From NCBI GenBank assembly GCA_019188255.1, contig JAETXT010000001.1:7006001-7070000 (forward strand): DNA of 64,000 nucleotides, read 5' to 3'. Shown one piece after another: positions 31,801 to 42,385 of the stretch. The notes under the pieces are model-generated. The model did no database searches and was not told where the DNA came from. It saw only the letters and a program-made list of their open reading frames with translations. The translations under genes and the position numbers were made by a program. This stretch comes from Verticillium longisporum. Its lineage: Eukaryota > Ascomycota > Sordariomycetes > Glomerellales > Plectosphaerellaceae. Position 1 is the first letter of the stretch; the number at the start of each line of letters is the position of its first letter.

Positions 31801-33860
31801 AGTATTAGATTTATATCTATTATTAGTCTTTATTTTATATATATTATTATAGATAATATTCTACTTTAATCCTTAATTATTCTTAAACCTATTATATTTA
31901 TTCTTTTGAAGATTATTAAATATAGCTTAAAATCTAGATTTATTAATAGATTTTATATTATATTTAAGAATTAAAGTAGAAGTCTAATATAGATTATTTT
32001 TAAGAGGTACTATTATTATATATATATCTTTATAATATAGATTTATTTAATTATTTCCTCTAATATATAAATAACCTATTTTATCTAAAATAAGTAAATT
32101 AATTATATTAATATTTAATTAAGGTATATAGAAATAGTCTCTTAATATTATATCTTTAAAGGTATCTTTTAAAGATATAATAATATCGCTTAGGCCTTCT
32201 AGGGATATAGAATTAGCTTTTCCCTAAAAAGCCTTTAAATTATTATATTTTTAGAAATAATTAAAAAGTAATTTATTTAAAATTATATAAATTATAATAA
32301 TAGTATCTATAATAAAACTAATATTAATACTAGAATTTTCTACTTTATTAGCTAGATTATATATATATAATATATTAATATAATTATAATATAATATATT
32401 AAAGGCTATATCTATTTTAGGATTTTTATTTATTTAGTTTCCGATTTAAATTTCTTTAAAGGTTATTGAATCTTTATTATCTTCTTCTTCTTCTATAATT
32501 ATATTCTCTTTAATAAAAGGTTTTTTATAGTTTTCTTTATACCCTAAAACTATTAAAGCTCTTTATTTATTTTCCCTTTTATCCCTAGAATTTATATTAT
32601 CTTTAGGGTTTTTTATATTCCTAGAAGAGCTAGAATTAACTATAGAAGCTATTTCTTAATTTTTCTAGGATAAAGGACGTTTTTAAAGGTATAGGAAAAA
32701 GTAATCTTCTTTTATATAATTTTTTATTTTATAATATTTATAAAATATACCTTTAATCCTTTTCTAGGGTTTTTTAGTTATTTTTAAGGGCTTTTTAATT
32801 CCTTAAAGAATTAAAATTTTCTTTTTATTTTTCTAAGACTTATTAAAGTCTAGAAAGGAGGATATAATTTTTTCTAATAAATAATTAAAAGGATCTTAAT
32901 AAAGAGCTTATATTATATAGGTTATAATATCCTCGTTTCTATCCTATATTTTATATAAGACCTAAGCTTTTATTATTTATTCTAAAAGGTCTAATTTTCT
33001 ATTCTTTAATTCTTTAAATAATTCTATAACTTTATAAAAAAGGTTTTCTATAGAATTAAAATTAAAAGGATCTAGAGCGAAAAATAATATTAAAATATCG
33101 AAATTAGCTTCAAAACCTTTTAATTTATATAGCTCCTATAACTTTTTCTAGATTTCTAAGGGATTTAATAAATTATTGACCTAAATAAGTAAGCTTATAT
33201 TTAAAGTATTAAATATATTTTTTATAGCTTTAAGGGCTTTTATATATTTTTCTTTAATTAAATTAATAAGAAGAGGTTTAATAATTTCTTTTAATTTAAT
33301 TCCTTAAAATAGAAAAAAAGATTTAATTTATATAATCTAAATCTTATATCTATTATTACCTTTAAGCTTCTAAAAGGATAGCTTAAAGGTACTTTTATTT
33401 ATAGCTAAAAAGTATTAAAGAGGTATTATAATATAGTAAAGTATAATATATTAATAAGGATTATTTAAGAATAAGAAGAATTATTAAGATAAAAAGTATA
33501 TTAATAGAAAAAGGATCTTTTAATAATTCTTATATTTAAAGGGGAATTTTATAAATAAAGAGATAATAACGTAAAAGGTTATTAAAGTATAAATATAGAT
33601 ATAATTAAAAGTTAAATTAATATTTATGATTACTTAATAAGGAGAAGAGCTATTAATATAAAAAGTATATTAGAAGATAGAGAATCTTCTAAATATTAAG
33701 GATAAATTAATAAAAGTTAAAATAATTTAATATATAATAATTAAGAAGAGGTTAAAGTTATTAAATAATTAAAGAATTACTATCTTAATTATTTATAATT
33801 CGATTTCGAAGTAGATCGGAAATCTAAGCTTATAACCTATTAATATATATTATAATTAAT
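28830..33860 (-). pseudogene. RIP-destroyed Ty1/copia retrotransposon, near full-length copy 2
   Basis: Minus-strand order fits Ty1/copia. The integrase core is at about 31,380-31,680 (YIDLVGLITPIIYNNKK, FIKDKYTKYI.IFFLF, NNSKEF in place of the DNGxEF motif). Reverse transcriptase follows at about 29,930-30,600 (KLNKALYRLK.SPKL.YEYL, LLYYINDIIIIA for YVDDI), then RNase H at about 29,300-29,600. Upstream (32,000-33,800) is presumably protease and gag, too mutated to read with confidence. Stops are almost all TAG/TAA at Gln or Trp positions, as C-to-T RIP predicts. It is bordered by LTR-like repeats at both ends (28,585 and 33,860). No coding capacity remains. Confidence 0.75.
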
Positions 33861-34555
33861 ATAAGAAGTATTAAATAATAACCGAAAATATAGCTTAATT
33901 ATAGAATAAAGAGATAATAATAGATAAAAGGAAGGGAGAGATAAAAGTAATTATATCTCTAGAAAGAGACGTTAAGTTAAGAAATAGATTAAAGATTCTT
34001 ATAGCCTTTAATAAGAGCTATAAAATAGTATATTTTTCGTTTAGATCGAAGATAGGAAAGTAGAAGGGTAATTAAGAAAAAGGTTATAATTAATCAAGAG
34101 AAATACTTAAATTAATCCTAATAGGAATAAAGCGTATCTTAGAAGGTATCCGTTCTTAATAATTAAGAATATATAAAATAGATAGGAATTACTATATAAA
34201 GGGGATTTATAAATATAGTTAAGATTAGATAATTATTAAGATCTAAAAACCTAAAAAATAGGTCTAAGGGGTGCCCTCTATATATAATAGACTAACCTTT
34301 AATAGCTATATATAGATAAAGCGCTTAGACTATCTCTAGACCTATAGAGGAAGTAGAATCGGATTTTAAGCTCTAGCTAATAGGGTATAAGAGAACTTAA
34401 ATGCTTATTACTATAGAATAGCTCTATAGAATATTATAAAAATTATATTATTCTATAGCTACGATTTTCGTCTATTTTATAATATATATATTATTATAGT
34501 TTAGCTTTTACTTAAGCTACTAGAGTAGTTATAAGACTCTAACCCTTATAACTCC
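33860..34555 (-). repeat. Degenerate LTR, probable 5' LTR of copia copy 2 (pair 2, left arm)
   Basis: Same family and orientation as 13,205-13,970; directly 5' (minus strand) of copia copy 2. It matches the reverse complement of 34,675-35,375, giving the second inverted pair. Confidence 0.55.
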
Positions 34556-34574
34556 TATAAATAATATTATAAGG

Positions 34575-35385
34575 TTTTATTCTTTTTATCCTTTATATAT
34601 ATTATAAGCTATAAGCTACTATATCTATAAGCTACTATATCTATATACCTATATATATATTACCTTATAGGGGGGTATAGGAGTTATAAGGATTAGAGTC
34701 TTATAATTACTCTAATAGCTTAAATAAAAGCTAAACTATAATAATATATATATTATAAAGTAGAGAGAAATTATAGCTATAGAATAATATAATTCTTATA
34801 ATATTCTATAGAGCCGTTCTATAATAATAAATATTTAAGTTCTCTTATACTCTATTAGCTAGAGCTTAAAATCCGATTCTATTTCCTTAATAAGTCTAGA
34901 GGTAATCTAAGCCCTTTATCTATATATAGCTATTAAGGGTTAGTCTATTATATATAGAGGGCACCCCCTAGACCTATTTTTTAGGTTTTTAGATCTTAAT
35001 AATTATCTAATTCTAATTATATTTATAAGTCCCCTTTATATAATAATTCCTATCTAATTTATATATTCTTAATTATTAGAAATAGATATTTTCTAAGATA
35101 CGCTTTACTCTTATTAGGATTAATCTAAATATTTTATTTAATTAATTAGAACCTTCTTCTTAATTACCTTTCTACCTTCTTACCTTTAATCTAAACGAAA
35201 AATATACTATTTTATAGCTCTTATTAAAAGCTATAAGAATCTTTAATTTATTTCTCGACCTAATATCTCCTTCTAGAGATATAATTACTTTTATCTCTCC
35301 TTTCCTCTTATCTATTATTATCTCTTTATTCTATAACTAAGCTATACCTTTAATTATTATTTAATACCTCCTATATTAACTATAA
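34575..35385 (+). repeat. Degenerate LTR copy in opposite orientation (pair 2, right arm)
   Basis: Reverse complement of 33,860-34,555 with RIP-type differences; landmarks GGGGGGTATAGGAGTTATAA at about 34,671 and TCTATTATTATCTCTTTATT at about 35,313. It is probably a solo LTR or the edge of another insertion. Boundaries are approximate. Confidence 0.55.
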
Positions 35386-35620
35386 TATATACTAATATTT
35401 AAGATAAGAATACTTAATTTATATATTCTATTCCCTTTCTTTTTCTTTAATTATTTAACTATATAATTAATTAATAAAGGATATAAAATATAGAGAAATA
35501 ATATATTATTATTAAATATATATTAATACTTATTTAAGAAAAAGAAGTTATAAAGGGTAATTATTCTAATAAAAACCTAAATAGTCTTAATAATAGGCTA
35601 TATAAAATAAGACAAGCGAA

Positions 35621-36206
35621 GTAAATAAAAACAATATCTAACCGCTCGCGCGAAATGAATAGTAGGAAGAGGAGCGATAGAGGTTAAGTATGAACGAAGT
35701 AGTTAGGAACGAATGCGTGCGGTCGCGGCCATTCATAGCCACGGGACCGCAGCGGCACACCCCTCGGGAGCATGATCTAACTAAACAAAGCAGCAGCAGT
35801 AGCAGCAGTAGATTCTACCGAGAATTGGGCGGAAGCCGGGCAACGGGCGCCCTTACGCAACCATTGGAGGGGATGGAGGGTGCCAGCAGCCAGGCTCCCC
35901 CTAGGCGGCCCGCTCATGCCCCTTTTGCGGGCGGCAGCGGCGGAAAGCCCGTCCACTGTGCGAGTCGCGTAAAGTTGACGAAGTTGGCAAAAGAGCGAGG
36001 TGATGTTGGGTTTGAGTGGACGGCTGGTCTGCATTCGGTCGAAGGGGGTGATGGAGGTGATTTAAATCCTGAGCAGCACTGAGCACGGGTGATTTTGGGG
36101 TGAGCTAGAGCGGCGCTGCTAACTAACCTAGCCAGGACACCGGTCGCGCGAGTGTCGTGGCATACTACCTAGGTAATCAAAACAAACATACACCTCGTCT
36201 TGCCAA
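35621..36206. other. Transition from RIP island to gene-rich DNA
   Basis: Composition returns to normal at about 35,620. There is a short AGC/AGT trinucleotide run at 35,790-35,812 and a CCTAGGTA motif at about 36,167. No gene is supported; a ~130-codon + strand frame (35,690-36,082) has no recognisable domain. Confidence 0.5.
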
Positions 36207-39200
36207 CTAGTATCCTGCGTCGACCACCCCGAGCCGCAACTTCCGCAGCGCCTCCTCATACTTGGCCGGACTGTGATCCATCAACATGCTAGTCCCGAAC
36301 CGAACCTCGCCAAATCGCGCCTCGACGTCCCGGATGTATTTGAGCACGACTCTCTTCGCCGGCTGCCCGATATCCACCTCCTCAGCGAGCACAAAGGCAT
36401 CTCTCCGCAACACTTTCGAGCTCTCAACGACAAATACCTCCCCTGGCGGCACGAGCTTGGTGCCGACTATGCTCCTCCGCAAGGAGCCCAACGCCGTCAG
36501 AGCCCACTGGTCGTTCTCGGGCAAGCTGGCGGTCGAGGTGGCGTACCACTTGTCGGCCAGTCCGTGCTGGAAAGCCTGCCAGACGCGCCGGCGGGCCTCA
36601 ATACGGGAGGCGTCGGTGCTGTCGCTCTGGAAGGCGAGCGCCACCGCCTGAAAGTCATGCAAGACGCCGAGCGAGAGGTACGGTACGAGGTCGTGGCCGT
36701 GGACGATACTTGTGATGAGGCCACGCGTGGCCTTGCGCAGGGCGGGAGACATTGTGCCCGGCGGGCCGTAGGCATAGACGTGTATGGGCCGGCCTGAGGG
36801 GAGGCAGACGGGCGTCGTACCACCGGAACCCGCTGTGGCTAAGGACTCGTATGTGAGTAGGCGGTGGTGTGGTTCGGCAGAGGTCACGAACCCCGTGCCA
36901 GTCGGACTCGGCTCGGCGAGCATGGTGCCTAGAAGGGCTGTCACGGCCCCCCCTAGAGAGTGGCCGCAGAGGATGAGGCCGAAGTCGCTAAACTCGTCGA
37001 GCGCTTCTTTGAGCGTGTACAAGACTCGGCCGTCGCCGCCGTAAAGAAGTCGTCGTGCTGATGCGTGCACGCCTTTGTGAACTTGATATGACTTCCCACG
37101 CCACGACATGTCATCGTAGTCGCAAGCTAGATCAGCCAGGACGTCTTCGAAGCCCAACGTGCCTCGGCAAGCCAGCACTACTGCTTTGGATTCATGATCG
37201 AGAGATATGTAGTGAACTAGGGGCACCCCGGTACCAGTTGCACCTGTCGTGTCGGACCCGCCATGAGAATCGACGAAAGACGCCATGAGAACGTCTTCAG
37301 CCTTGGACTCCGTGTGATGAGCAAATGATCGTATTTCATGGTGCGTCTCGTCCATGGCTTTGAGGATAGGTAGGTTCCTTGAGATCCTCATGAACTTGAG
37401 GAATCCCGACCCATATGCGGCAGATGAGTAAAGCATGAAGCGTGTGATGTTGTGAAGTAGATGTTTTGCTGGGAACATTCCATCTACAACGCCGGCACGT
37501 CGCAACGTTTCGATGGCCTCCGAATCTGTGTAGGCACTTTTCGGATGCCTCGCTGCCAAGACCAGGGAGGTTTGCGAACCATTCGTTGCTATGCTGTAGA
37601 GGCTGGTGCTGGGAGTGTGCCCTCTCTGCCTCATGCGGTTGGCTCTAGGTGAGGCGGGGGAGCCAAAGTCACCTGCATCATACTCTGGAAACGTCTTGCC
37701 CAAGGCGCTTGGTGATCGTCGGGCAAGCATGGGTGAGTCCGGCCTTAGACTGTCCATGGAGTGCATCGAGTAAGTATCAGTTTGAGATACAACCGAATCC
37801 CGCCGACGTTCGTGAATTGAAATGAAGCCTGCCCGAGATGAGCTGCGCGGCTTTTCGGCGGGGTCCTCGAAGGACCCTTTATCGCGGAGATTGGACGACA
37901 CAGTTGGTCCTGTTGCTCGATTAAAAGGACGATGGGATAGGTTGGTTGGGTTGACAAGCTTCTTCAAAGTTGACGCCGGCTTTGGTTTGGGGGCTGGATT
38001 TATTGAAGGGGCCATTGCGGCAGCTGCATCAGGTGTATCTCGACTCCAGAGACTGGACATGCTAGACCCTGGAGCTCTTTTCAGAGCTTGTCGCACCCCC
38101 GTCTTCTTCGGAGGTAACTTGCTGTCTTTGATGGGCTCAGTCTTAGACTTGGTCAATCGCGGTTTGGCCGAGAGGGGCTCCTCAGCCTGAAGTGAAGGTT
38201 CGGAGCTGCGCTTCGTGCCCACTGGCCCTAAAGGAGCCCGCTGGCGTTTCTGGTTTGAACCGTTGTCGGAAATGGCATTGGTCTGCGACTTCACAACGTC
38301 GACTGCGGAGTCAGACACCTTGCGGGAGGTCTGTCTGTGGGAAGAGTCTGCCGCAAGAGGGATGCTGGTCTGCTCTACCCTTGGACTTGTAGCGAGTTCC
38401 TCGAAAGCTTTTGAGCTGCGCCGCCGGGGCGGAATCGGGGGTTGTGCTTCTAGAGCTGCTTTATGACGACGCTCTGGTAGCTGTGGAGGTGGGCCGTCTG
38501 GCCCATCAAGAAGAATATCAATCTCGGCCACTGATCCAGACACTTTCGGAGACTGGTCGTAGCCTCGACAGGCCGTACTCCGGAGCATCGTCTTGTCGAA
38601 CTTGTACACCACACGTTGCGTGATTTGATCGGTGACCGCACCGGGGGTACTCGAAAATACGTCTCTTTGAGCATCGACCGCAGGGATGAATTCTCTCTCA
38701 ACAAGTTCAACACCGGGAGGAGGGGACAGTGCAGGCGATTCGGCGCCAGTGAATTCAACAGTGATGGTCTTCTGCGTATGTGTAGACGTCGTGATGGAAA
38801 CGCTCGTGTCGGCGGGTAGAGATTGCATGATTTGGTCTCGAAGACGATTTTCGGGGGAGACATAGTCATCCTCGTCACCACTGTCTTGGCTGGCGTGTCG
38901 CTGCAGCGTCGCAATGAGGTCTGGGCCATGAGAGGGTCCAGGTTTGGAAACAAGAATGCCTGGCCCTTTTGGCTCGTAACGACCCTTGTGTATGCCATAG
39001 AGGCTGTCTTCGTGGACGTCGACTCGTTCGCCATCGCTGAGCACGACAATATCCCAAACAATTTCCTCCTGGGGCGCTCGGCGTCTTTCCTCATCGGGAA
39101 ATTTCCAGCACTTCTGCTGAAGATATGCCAATGCACAGATCCCCATGGCGAGATCGGTGACGCCAACCTTCTGACCACTGTGGCCGGTTGCTGGGTTCTG

Positions 39201-39740
39201 AAACTCGCGGCGGACCAGCGTGATGATGCTGGCGATGGCGCGGGAGGGGTCTGTGGGGCCGAAGAACTGGGCCATGGCCGACAGGAGCAGCTGCGTTATC
39301 TGCGAACCAGCGGCAAAGGTCGTTTCAGCGACATAAAAACCGGCGGTCGTCCAGAACACGATCTGGGACATGGCCATGTGCAGGCTCTCGAGACTCCGTT
39401 CGATGACAGTCTCGGCATCCACGCGGGCCAAGGTGGACTGTGACCGTGCGATGGCATTTTGTCCAGCTCGGTGGAGGATTCCTTCGAGGATGCCACGGCC
39501 GAGCTCAAGGCTCGACAAGGTCGTGAATTTGGCGGCATCGAACCCATACGAAGTGATGAGAGTTCCAACACGAAGCGCGAGACTGCTGGATCGGGTGGCC
39601 AAACTGATGGCTTTGGCGACGGGTTCGGGAAGGACCGTCCTGCCAGGTTGTGTTTCAGAGGAGATGCGAACAAGTTCTGATCCAGTTGACGATGGCTGGA
39701 CGATTTTCTTTTCAGTCTCAGGGTCATCGCCAGACTCCAT
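36207..39740 (-). CDS. Class 3 lipase, sn1-specific diacylglycerol lipase type
   Basis: A single uninterrupted exon of 1,177 codons. The C-terminal half is an alpha/beta-hydrolase of the lipase 3 family: VHYISLDHESKAVVLACRGT (oxyanion/substrate-entry region), the nucleophile elbow LILCGHSLGGAVTALL with Ser928, and VHGHDLVPYLSLGVLHDF with the likely acid residue. This is the arrangement of fungal and animal diacylglycerol lipases that release the sn-1 fatty acid. The N-terminal ~250 residues contain amphipathic/hydrophobic stretches (SQIVFWTTAGFYVAETTFAA) that may associate with a membrane. The middle (about 300-740) is low-complexity, Ser/Pro/Arg-rich and probably disordered and phosphorylated. 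The start MESGDDPETEKK is the first ATG of the frame. Substrate is inferred from the family, not shown by the sequence. The gene faces the AT-rich island with its 3' end. Confidence 0.82.
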   Translation of the reverse strand: MESGDDPETEKKIVQPSSTGSELVRISSETQPGRTVLPEPVAKAISLATRSSSLALRVGTLITSYGFDAAKFTTLSSLELGRGILEGILHRAGQNAIARSQSTLARVDAETVIERSLESLHMAMSQIVFWTTAGFYVAETTFAAGSQITQLLLSAMAQFFGPTDPSRAIASIITLVRREFQNPATGHSGQKVGVTDLAMGICALAYLQQKCWKFPDEERRRAPQEEIVWDIVVLSDGERVDVHEDSLYGIHKGRYEPKGPGILVSKPGPSHGPDLIATLQRHASQDSGDEDDYVSPENRLRDQIMQSLPADTSVSITTSTHTQKTITVEFTGAESPALSPPPGVELVEREFIPAVDAQRDVFSSTPGAVTDQITQRVVYKFDKTMLRSTACRGYDQSPKVSGSVAEIDILLDGPDGPPPQLPERRHKAALEAQPPIPPRRRSSKAFEELATSPRVEQTSIPLAADSSHRQTSRKVSDSAVDVVKSQTNAISDNGSNQKRQRAPLGPVGTKRSSEPSLQAEEPLSAKPRLTKSKTEPIKDSKLPPKKTGVRQALKRAPGSSMSSLWSRDTPDAAAAMAPSINPAPKPKPASTLKKLVNPTNLSHRPFNRATGPTVSSNLRDKGSFEDPAEKPRSSSRAGFISIHERRRDSVVSQTDTYSMHSMDSLRPDSPMLARRSPSALGKTFPEYDAGDFGSPASPRANRMRQRGHTPSTSLYSIATNGSQTSLVLAARHPKSAYTDSEAIETLRRAGVVDGMFPAKHLLHNITRFMLYSSAAYGSGFLKFMRISRNLPILKAMDETHHEIRSFAHHTESKAEDVLMASFVDSHGGSDTTGATGTGVPLVHYISLDHESKAVVLACRGTLGFEDVLADLACDYDDMSWRGKSYQVHKGVHASARRLLYGGDGRVLYTLKEALDEFSDFGLILCGHSLGGAVTALLGTMLAEPSPTGTGFVTSAEPHHRLLTYESLATAGSGGTTPVCLPSGRPIHVYAYGPPGTMSPALRKATRGLITSIVHGHDLVPYLSLGVLHDFQAVALAFQSDSTDASRIEARRRVWQAFQHGLADKWYATSTASLPENDQWALTALGSLRRSIVGTKLVPPGEVFVVESSKVLRRDAFVLAEEVDIGQPAKRVVLKYIRDVEARFGEVRFGTSMLMDHSPAKYEEALRKLRLGVVDAGY

Positions 39741-40666
39741 CGTGGCGAAAGTCTCTCCAATTGCGAAGGCGTCACGCTCCTATCCTAGGTCCTAGGTATG
39801 CTACTGGCGAAGACAAGTTAAGGGTATGGACTGGAGAAACTGCCTGGTACTACACTAGTAGTTGACAGAAAAGGTGATAGGCCATGATCCATGCTGCTGC
39901 AACTGCCCGGTGCCTCGAATGGAGCCACAGCGTCCTCTTGCGTGACGTTGGGGAGTGGGTGGGCTTGTTGATGGAAGGCTTGCCACTGGACTGGTTGAAT
40001 TCGAATCAAGTGGTGGTGATGCTTCGACATGTGATTCCGAGACAGGCGATGTCGAGGCGGCAGGGAAGGGGAGAAGCATGGCAATAGCATGTCAGTATTT
40101 GCAGTGGGGCAACGTGTCTGATATGGTTGGAGATAAGGCTTGGATAAGAAGCCATAAATAGGACGAGCAGCCCTGGTGCTCTGGTGACCTGGTGCTCTGG
40201 TGCTCTGGTGCTCTGGTGCCCTGGTGGTCGGTGCTGTCGCGGGAGAGCCGCAGGGGCCCTTCAGGGGTCGCCCAGGCGCTCCCCACCCGGGAGTCCCCTT
40301 AGCGCAGGTCCTTGTCCACCAAGAGTCAGTGTGTTGAGGCGCGGGCAGAGAAGGTGCTGGCGGGCTCAGCTCCAAGCTCGCTCGATCCGGCCAACTGGCT
40401 GGGCTGGGGGAGACGATCGCTCGAGGACGGAAGGGGAGCGCCAGCTTTCTGCTTTCTGTTTTAGCCCCCTTCCAACTTGCCAACAAACACTGCAGCCTTC
40501 ATTGACAAGACTGCCTCTGCCATTGTCTCGTTCTGCGCCTTGCTACTCTCACTCGTGAGCTCGACGTTCGTTTTTGAGCACCTTGAGTACGCTCCACCGA
40601 CTCGAATTGCCCCTCAACACCAACCACGACGCCCCTCTCCGCCTACGCCAGCCCATAACAATCACC
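39741..40666. promoter_or_regulatory. Divergent promoter region between the lipase and gna1
   Basis: 926 bp separating two start codons in opposite directions, so it should serve both genes. It contains CCTAGG-type motifs near the lipase start (39,781-39,800), a tandem CTCTGGTG repeat (40,171-40,229), and C/T- and AAC-rich sequence just before gna1 typical of fungal leaders. No further CDS. Confidence 0.55.
40171..40229. repeat. 8-bp tandem repeat (CTCTGGTG)
   Basis: About seven units of CTCTGGTG and variants (CCCTGGTG, ACCTGGTG) in the lipase-gna1 intergenic region. Simple minisatellite. Confidence 0.85.
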
Positions 40667-41248
40667 ATGTCGTCCACGGCAGGCCTTTTCTCCCACCATC
40701 TCCTGTCGCCCACTGTCGCGGCATCGCTCCCTGAGGGCTATATTCTGCGAGCCCTGCGCAAGTCCGACTACGACACGGGCTTTCTCGACTGCCTTCGCGT
40801 CCTGACCACCGTCGGCGAGATCAGTGACGACAAGTTCGGCGAGCGCTACGACTGGCTGCAATCGCAAGACGGGTACTATATCCTGGTGGTGGAGGACACC
40901 AGCAGGGGAGCCGTCGTTGGTACCGGTGCTTTGATCGTAGAGCGTAAATTGTGAGCAGCCGGCTAGCTCTTTTCTTTCTCCCCCCCCCCGCCATCCCCCA
41001 ACAGCATCCACAGCTTGGGCCTTGTCGGCCATATCGAGGACATTGCGGTCGCCAAGGACCAGCAGGGCAAGAAGCTCGGCCTGCGGATCATCCAGGCCCT
41101 GGACTTCATCGCTGAGAAGGTCGGCTGCTACAAGAGCATTCTCGACTGCAGCGAGGCCAACGAGGGCTTCTACGTCAAGTGTGGCTTCAGGCGGGCCGGC
41201 CTCGAGATGGCCCACTACTACGAGGGAGACAAGAGTAAGGCATCCTAG
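40667..41248 (+). CDS. gna1: Glucosamine 6-phosphate N-acetyltransferase
   Basis: Transfers acetyl from acetyl-CoA to glucosamine-6-phosphate, the second step of UDP-GlcNAc synthesis feeding chitin, GPI anchors and N-glycans; cytosolic GNAT fold. Exons 40667-40950 and 41005-41248 with a 54-nt intron containing an unusual C run just before the acceptor; 175 aa, close to other fungal Gna1 proteins. Conserved features: PEGYILRALRKSDYDTGFL at the N-terminus, LTTVGEI, the strand IEDIAVAKDQQGKKLG (residues 105-120) with the Q-x-x-G-x-x-G/A acetyl-CoA pyrophosphate loop, and the C-terminal NEGFYVKCGF. The start ATG follows AATCACC, a good context. Identification is secure. Confidence 0.95.
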
Positions 41249-42385
41249 ACACGGCCTGTTGTTCTTGCCGTGCGACCACACGTTTGTCATGCCATTTACA
41301 TGCTTGGCTTTCTCTTTCTGTCATCTGGCCATCACATATTAGACACTCGTAAACCCTGTTCGGCGTTTCACGACTGATCTCGGACATCTGCAGGCTCGAA
41401 AATATAGAGGAAGATTTCCTACGACGGGGCGTGGAGAGCGACGAAAATGAATAGACGATCAAACTTGAACCCAGTGCAACTTGTCGGGTCTTGCATGATG
41501 TGTTCGACGCGCCCACGACGACAGGGAAAGTCACATGGAAATCGCTGGCCGGTCATGGCGAGGCTTTTGTAGTCCTTGTTCGTGTTGCTCCCTGAGGTCG
41601 AACGCCGAGGCTGACGTATGGGCTGCCACTATTCCTCATGCCACTTATCCCTCAGCTGTGCGGTTGGAGCGGCGCCAAAGCATTCGGCTGACGCCTCGTT
41701 GGACTACATACAGCGCCTGGGTTGAAGTATTGAACCACGGAGCGTGCCTGGTTGCGTAACCTCCCCATCGGAACTCCTCCAACACATGCTTCAGTTGGCT
41801 CAGACAATGTAGTCATGTCGCATGATTAGCGCTTTCACATGTCTCTTCTGGTCTTCAACCCAATGACACGCCTGTTTTGGGCTGCTAGATTACCAGCATC
41901 AGATGTCACGGCTGATCTCAGCTGCCCCGGACACTTCCGGATATCCCCAACCTGAATTGTCCGACGCAGCGCACCTCTCCGAGCCTATAATGAAACTATT
42001 TTGTCTCTGCAATGGAAAGTCTGTCATGCAGTCTAGCCAAGCTGTTATCTGTCTGGGCAAACGCCATTGGCCTACATATAATCAGACACATCCGAATCGT
42101 CTCGCACACCATGTTGGAGGACATAGCCAGGTCGCTCGCTCGACTGCGCATCGCTTCTCTCAAATCCCAGTACGTCGCAGCTGCATGCAGACTTTTGCAT
42201 GCATACCAAATGATGTGCATTGCTGATGGAGGTCCAGGGTCATCAGCGACAGCCACCAGCCGCACATTGCTCGACGCCGCCGTAGCAACAGGGTGACCGT
42301 TGTGCAGCGAAGGTGCAAGACTCCTGTGTTCAAAAAACACAGAATCGTCCGAGTCGTCTCATAATCCTGAAACAGGCTTCTCAGT
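41249..42385. other. Intergenic region upstream of the ayg1-like gene
   Basis: 1.1 kb with no supported CDS; short frames on both strands show no domain. It contains the gna1 3' UTR and the promoter of the next gene. No distinctive repeat or motif was seen. Confidence 0.5.

Larger units (their letters stand above)
12330..35620. other. AT-rich RIP island (gene-poor compartment)
   Basis: About 23 kb of extreme AT richness in which CpA and TpG dinucleotides are almost missing while TpA is abundant: the signature of repeat-induced point mutation, which changes CpA to TpA on both strands. Recognisable contents are degenerate LTR retroelements whose frames are interrupted by TAG/TAA where Gln and Trp codons are expected. 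Only the two DNA transposons at 17,617-19,475 and 25,460-27,318 have normal composition. No host gene was found. It is probably heterochromatic; that part is inference. Confidence 0.85.

Noticed and set aside
12330..35620. Centromere or mitochondrial origin of the AT-rich block
   Set aside because: It is short, flanked by ordinary genes on both sides and filled with recognisable retroelement fossils; no mitochondrial gene is readable. RIP explains the composition.
12330..35620. CRISPR-like or satellite arrays in the AT-rich DNA
   Set aside because: The repeats are LTR copies and simple AT words; there is no regular repeat-spacer pattern, and CRISPR is not expected in a fungus.
35690..36082. 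130-codon + strand frame next to the island
   Set aside because: No domain, poor start context, starts at the AT/GC boundary and includes a Ser run from a trinucleotide repeat.
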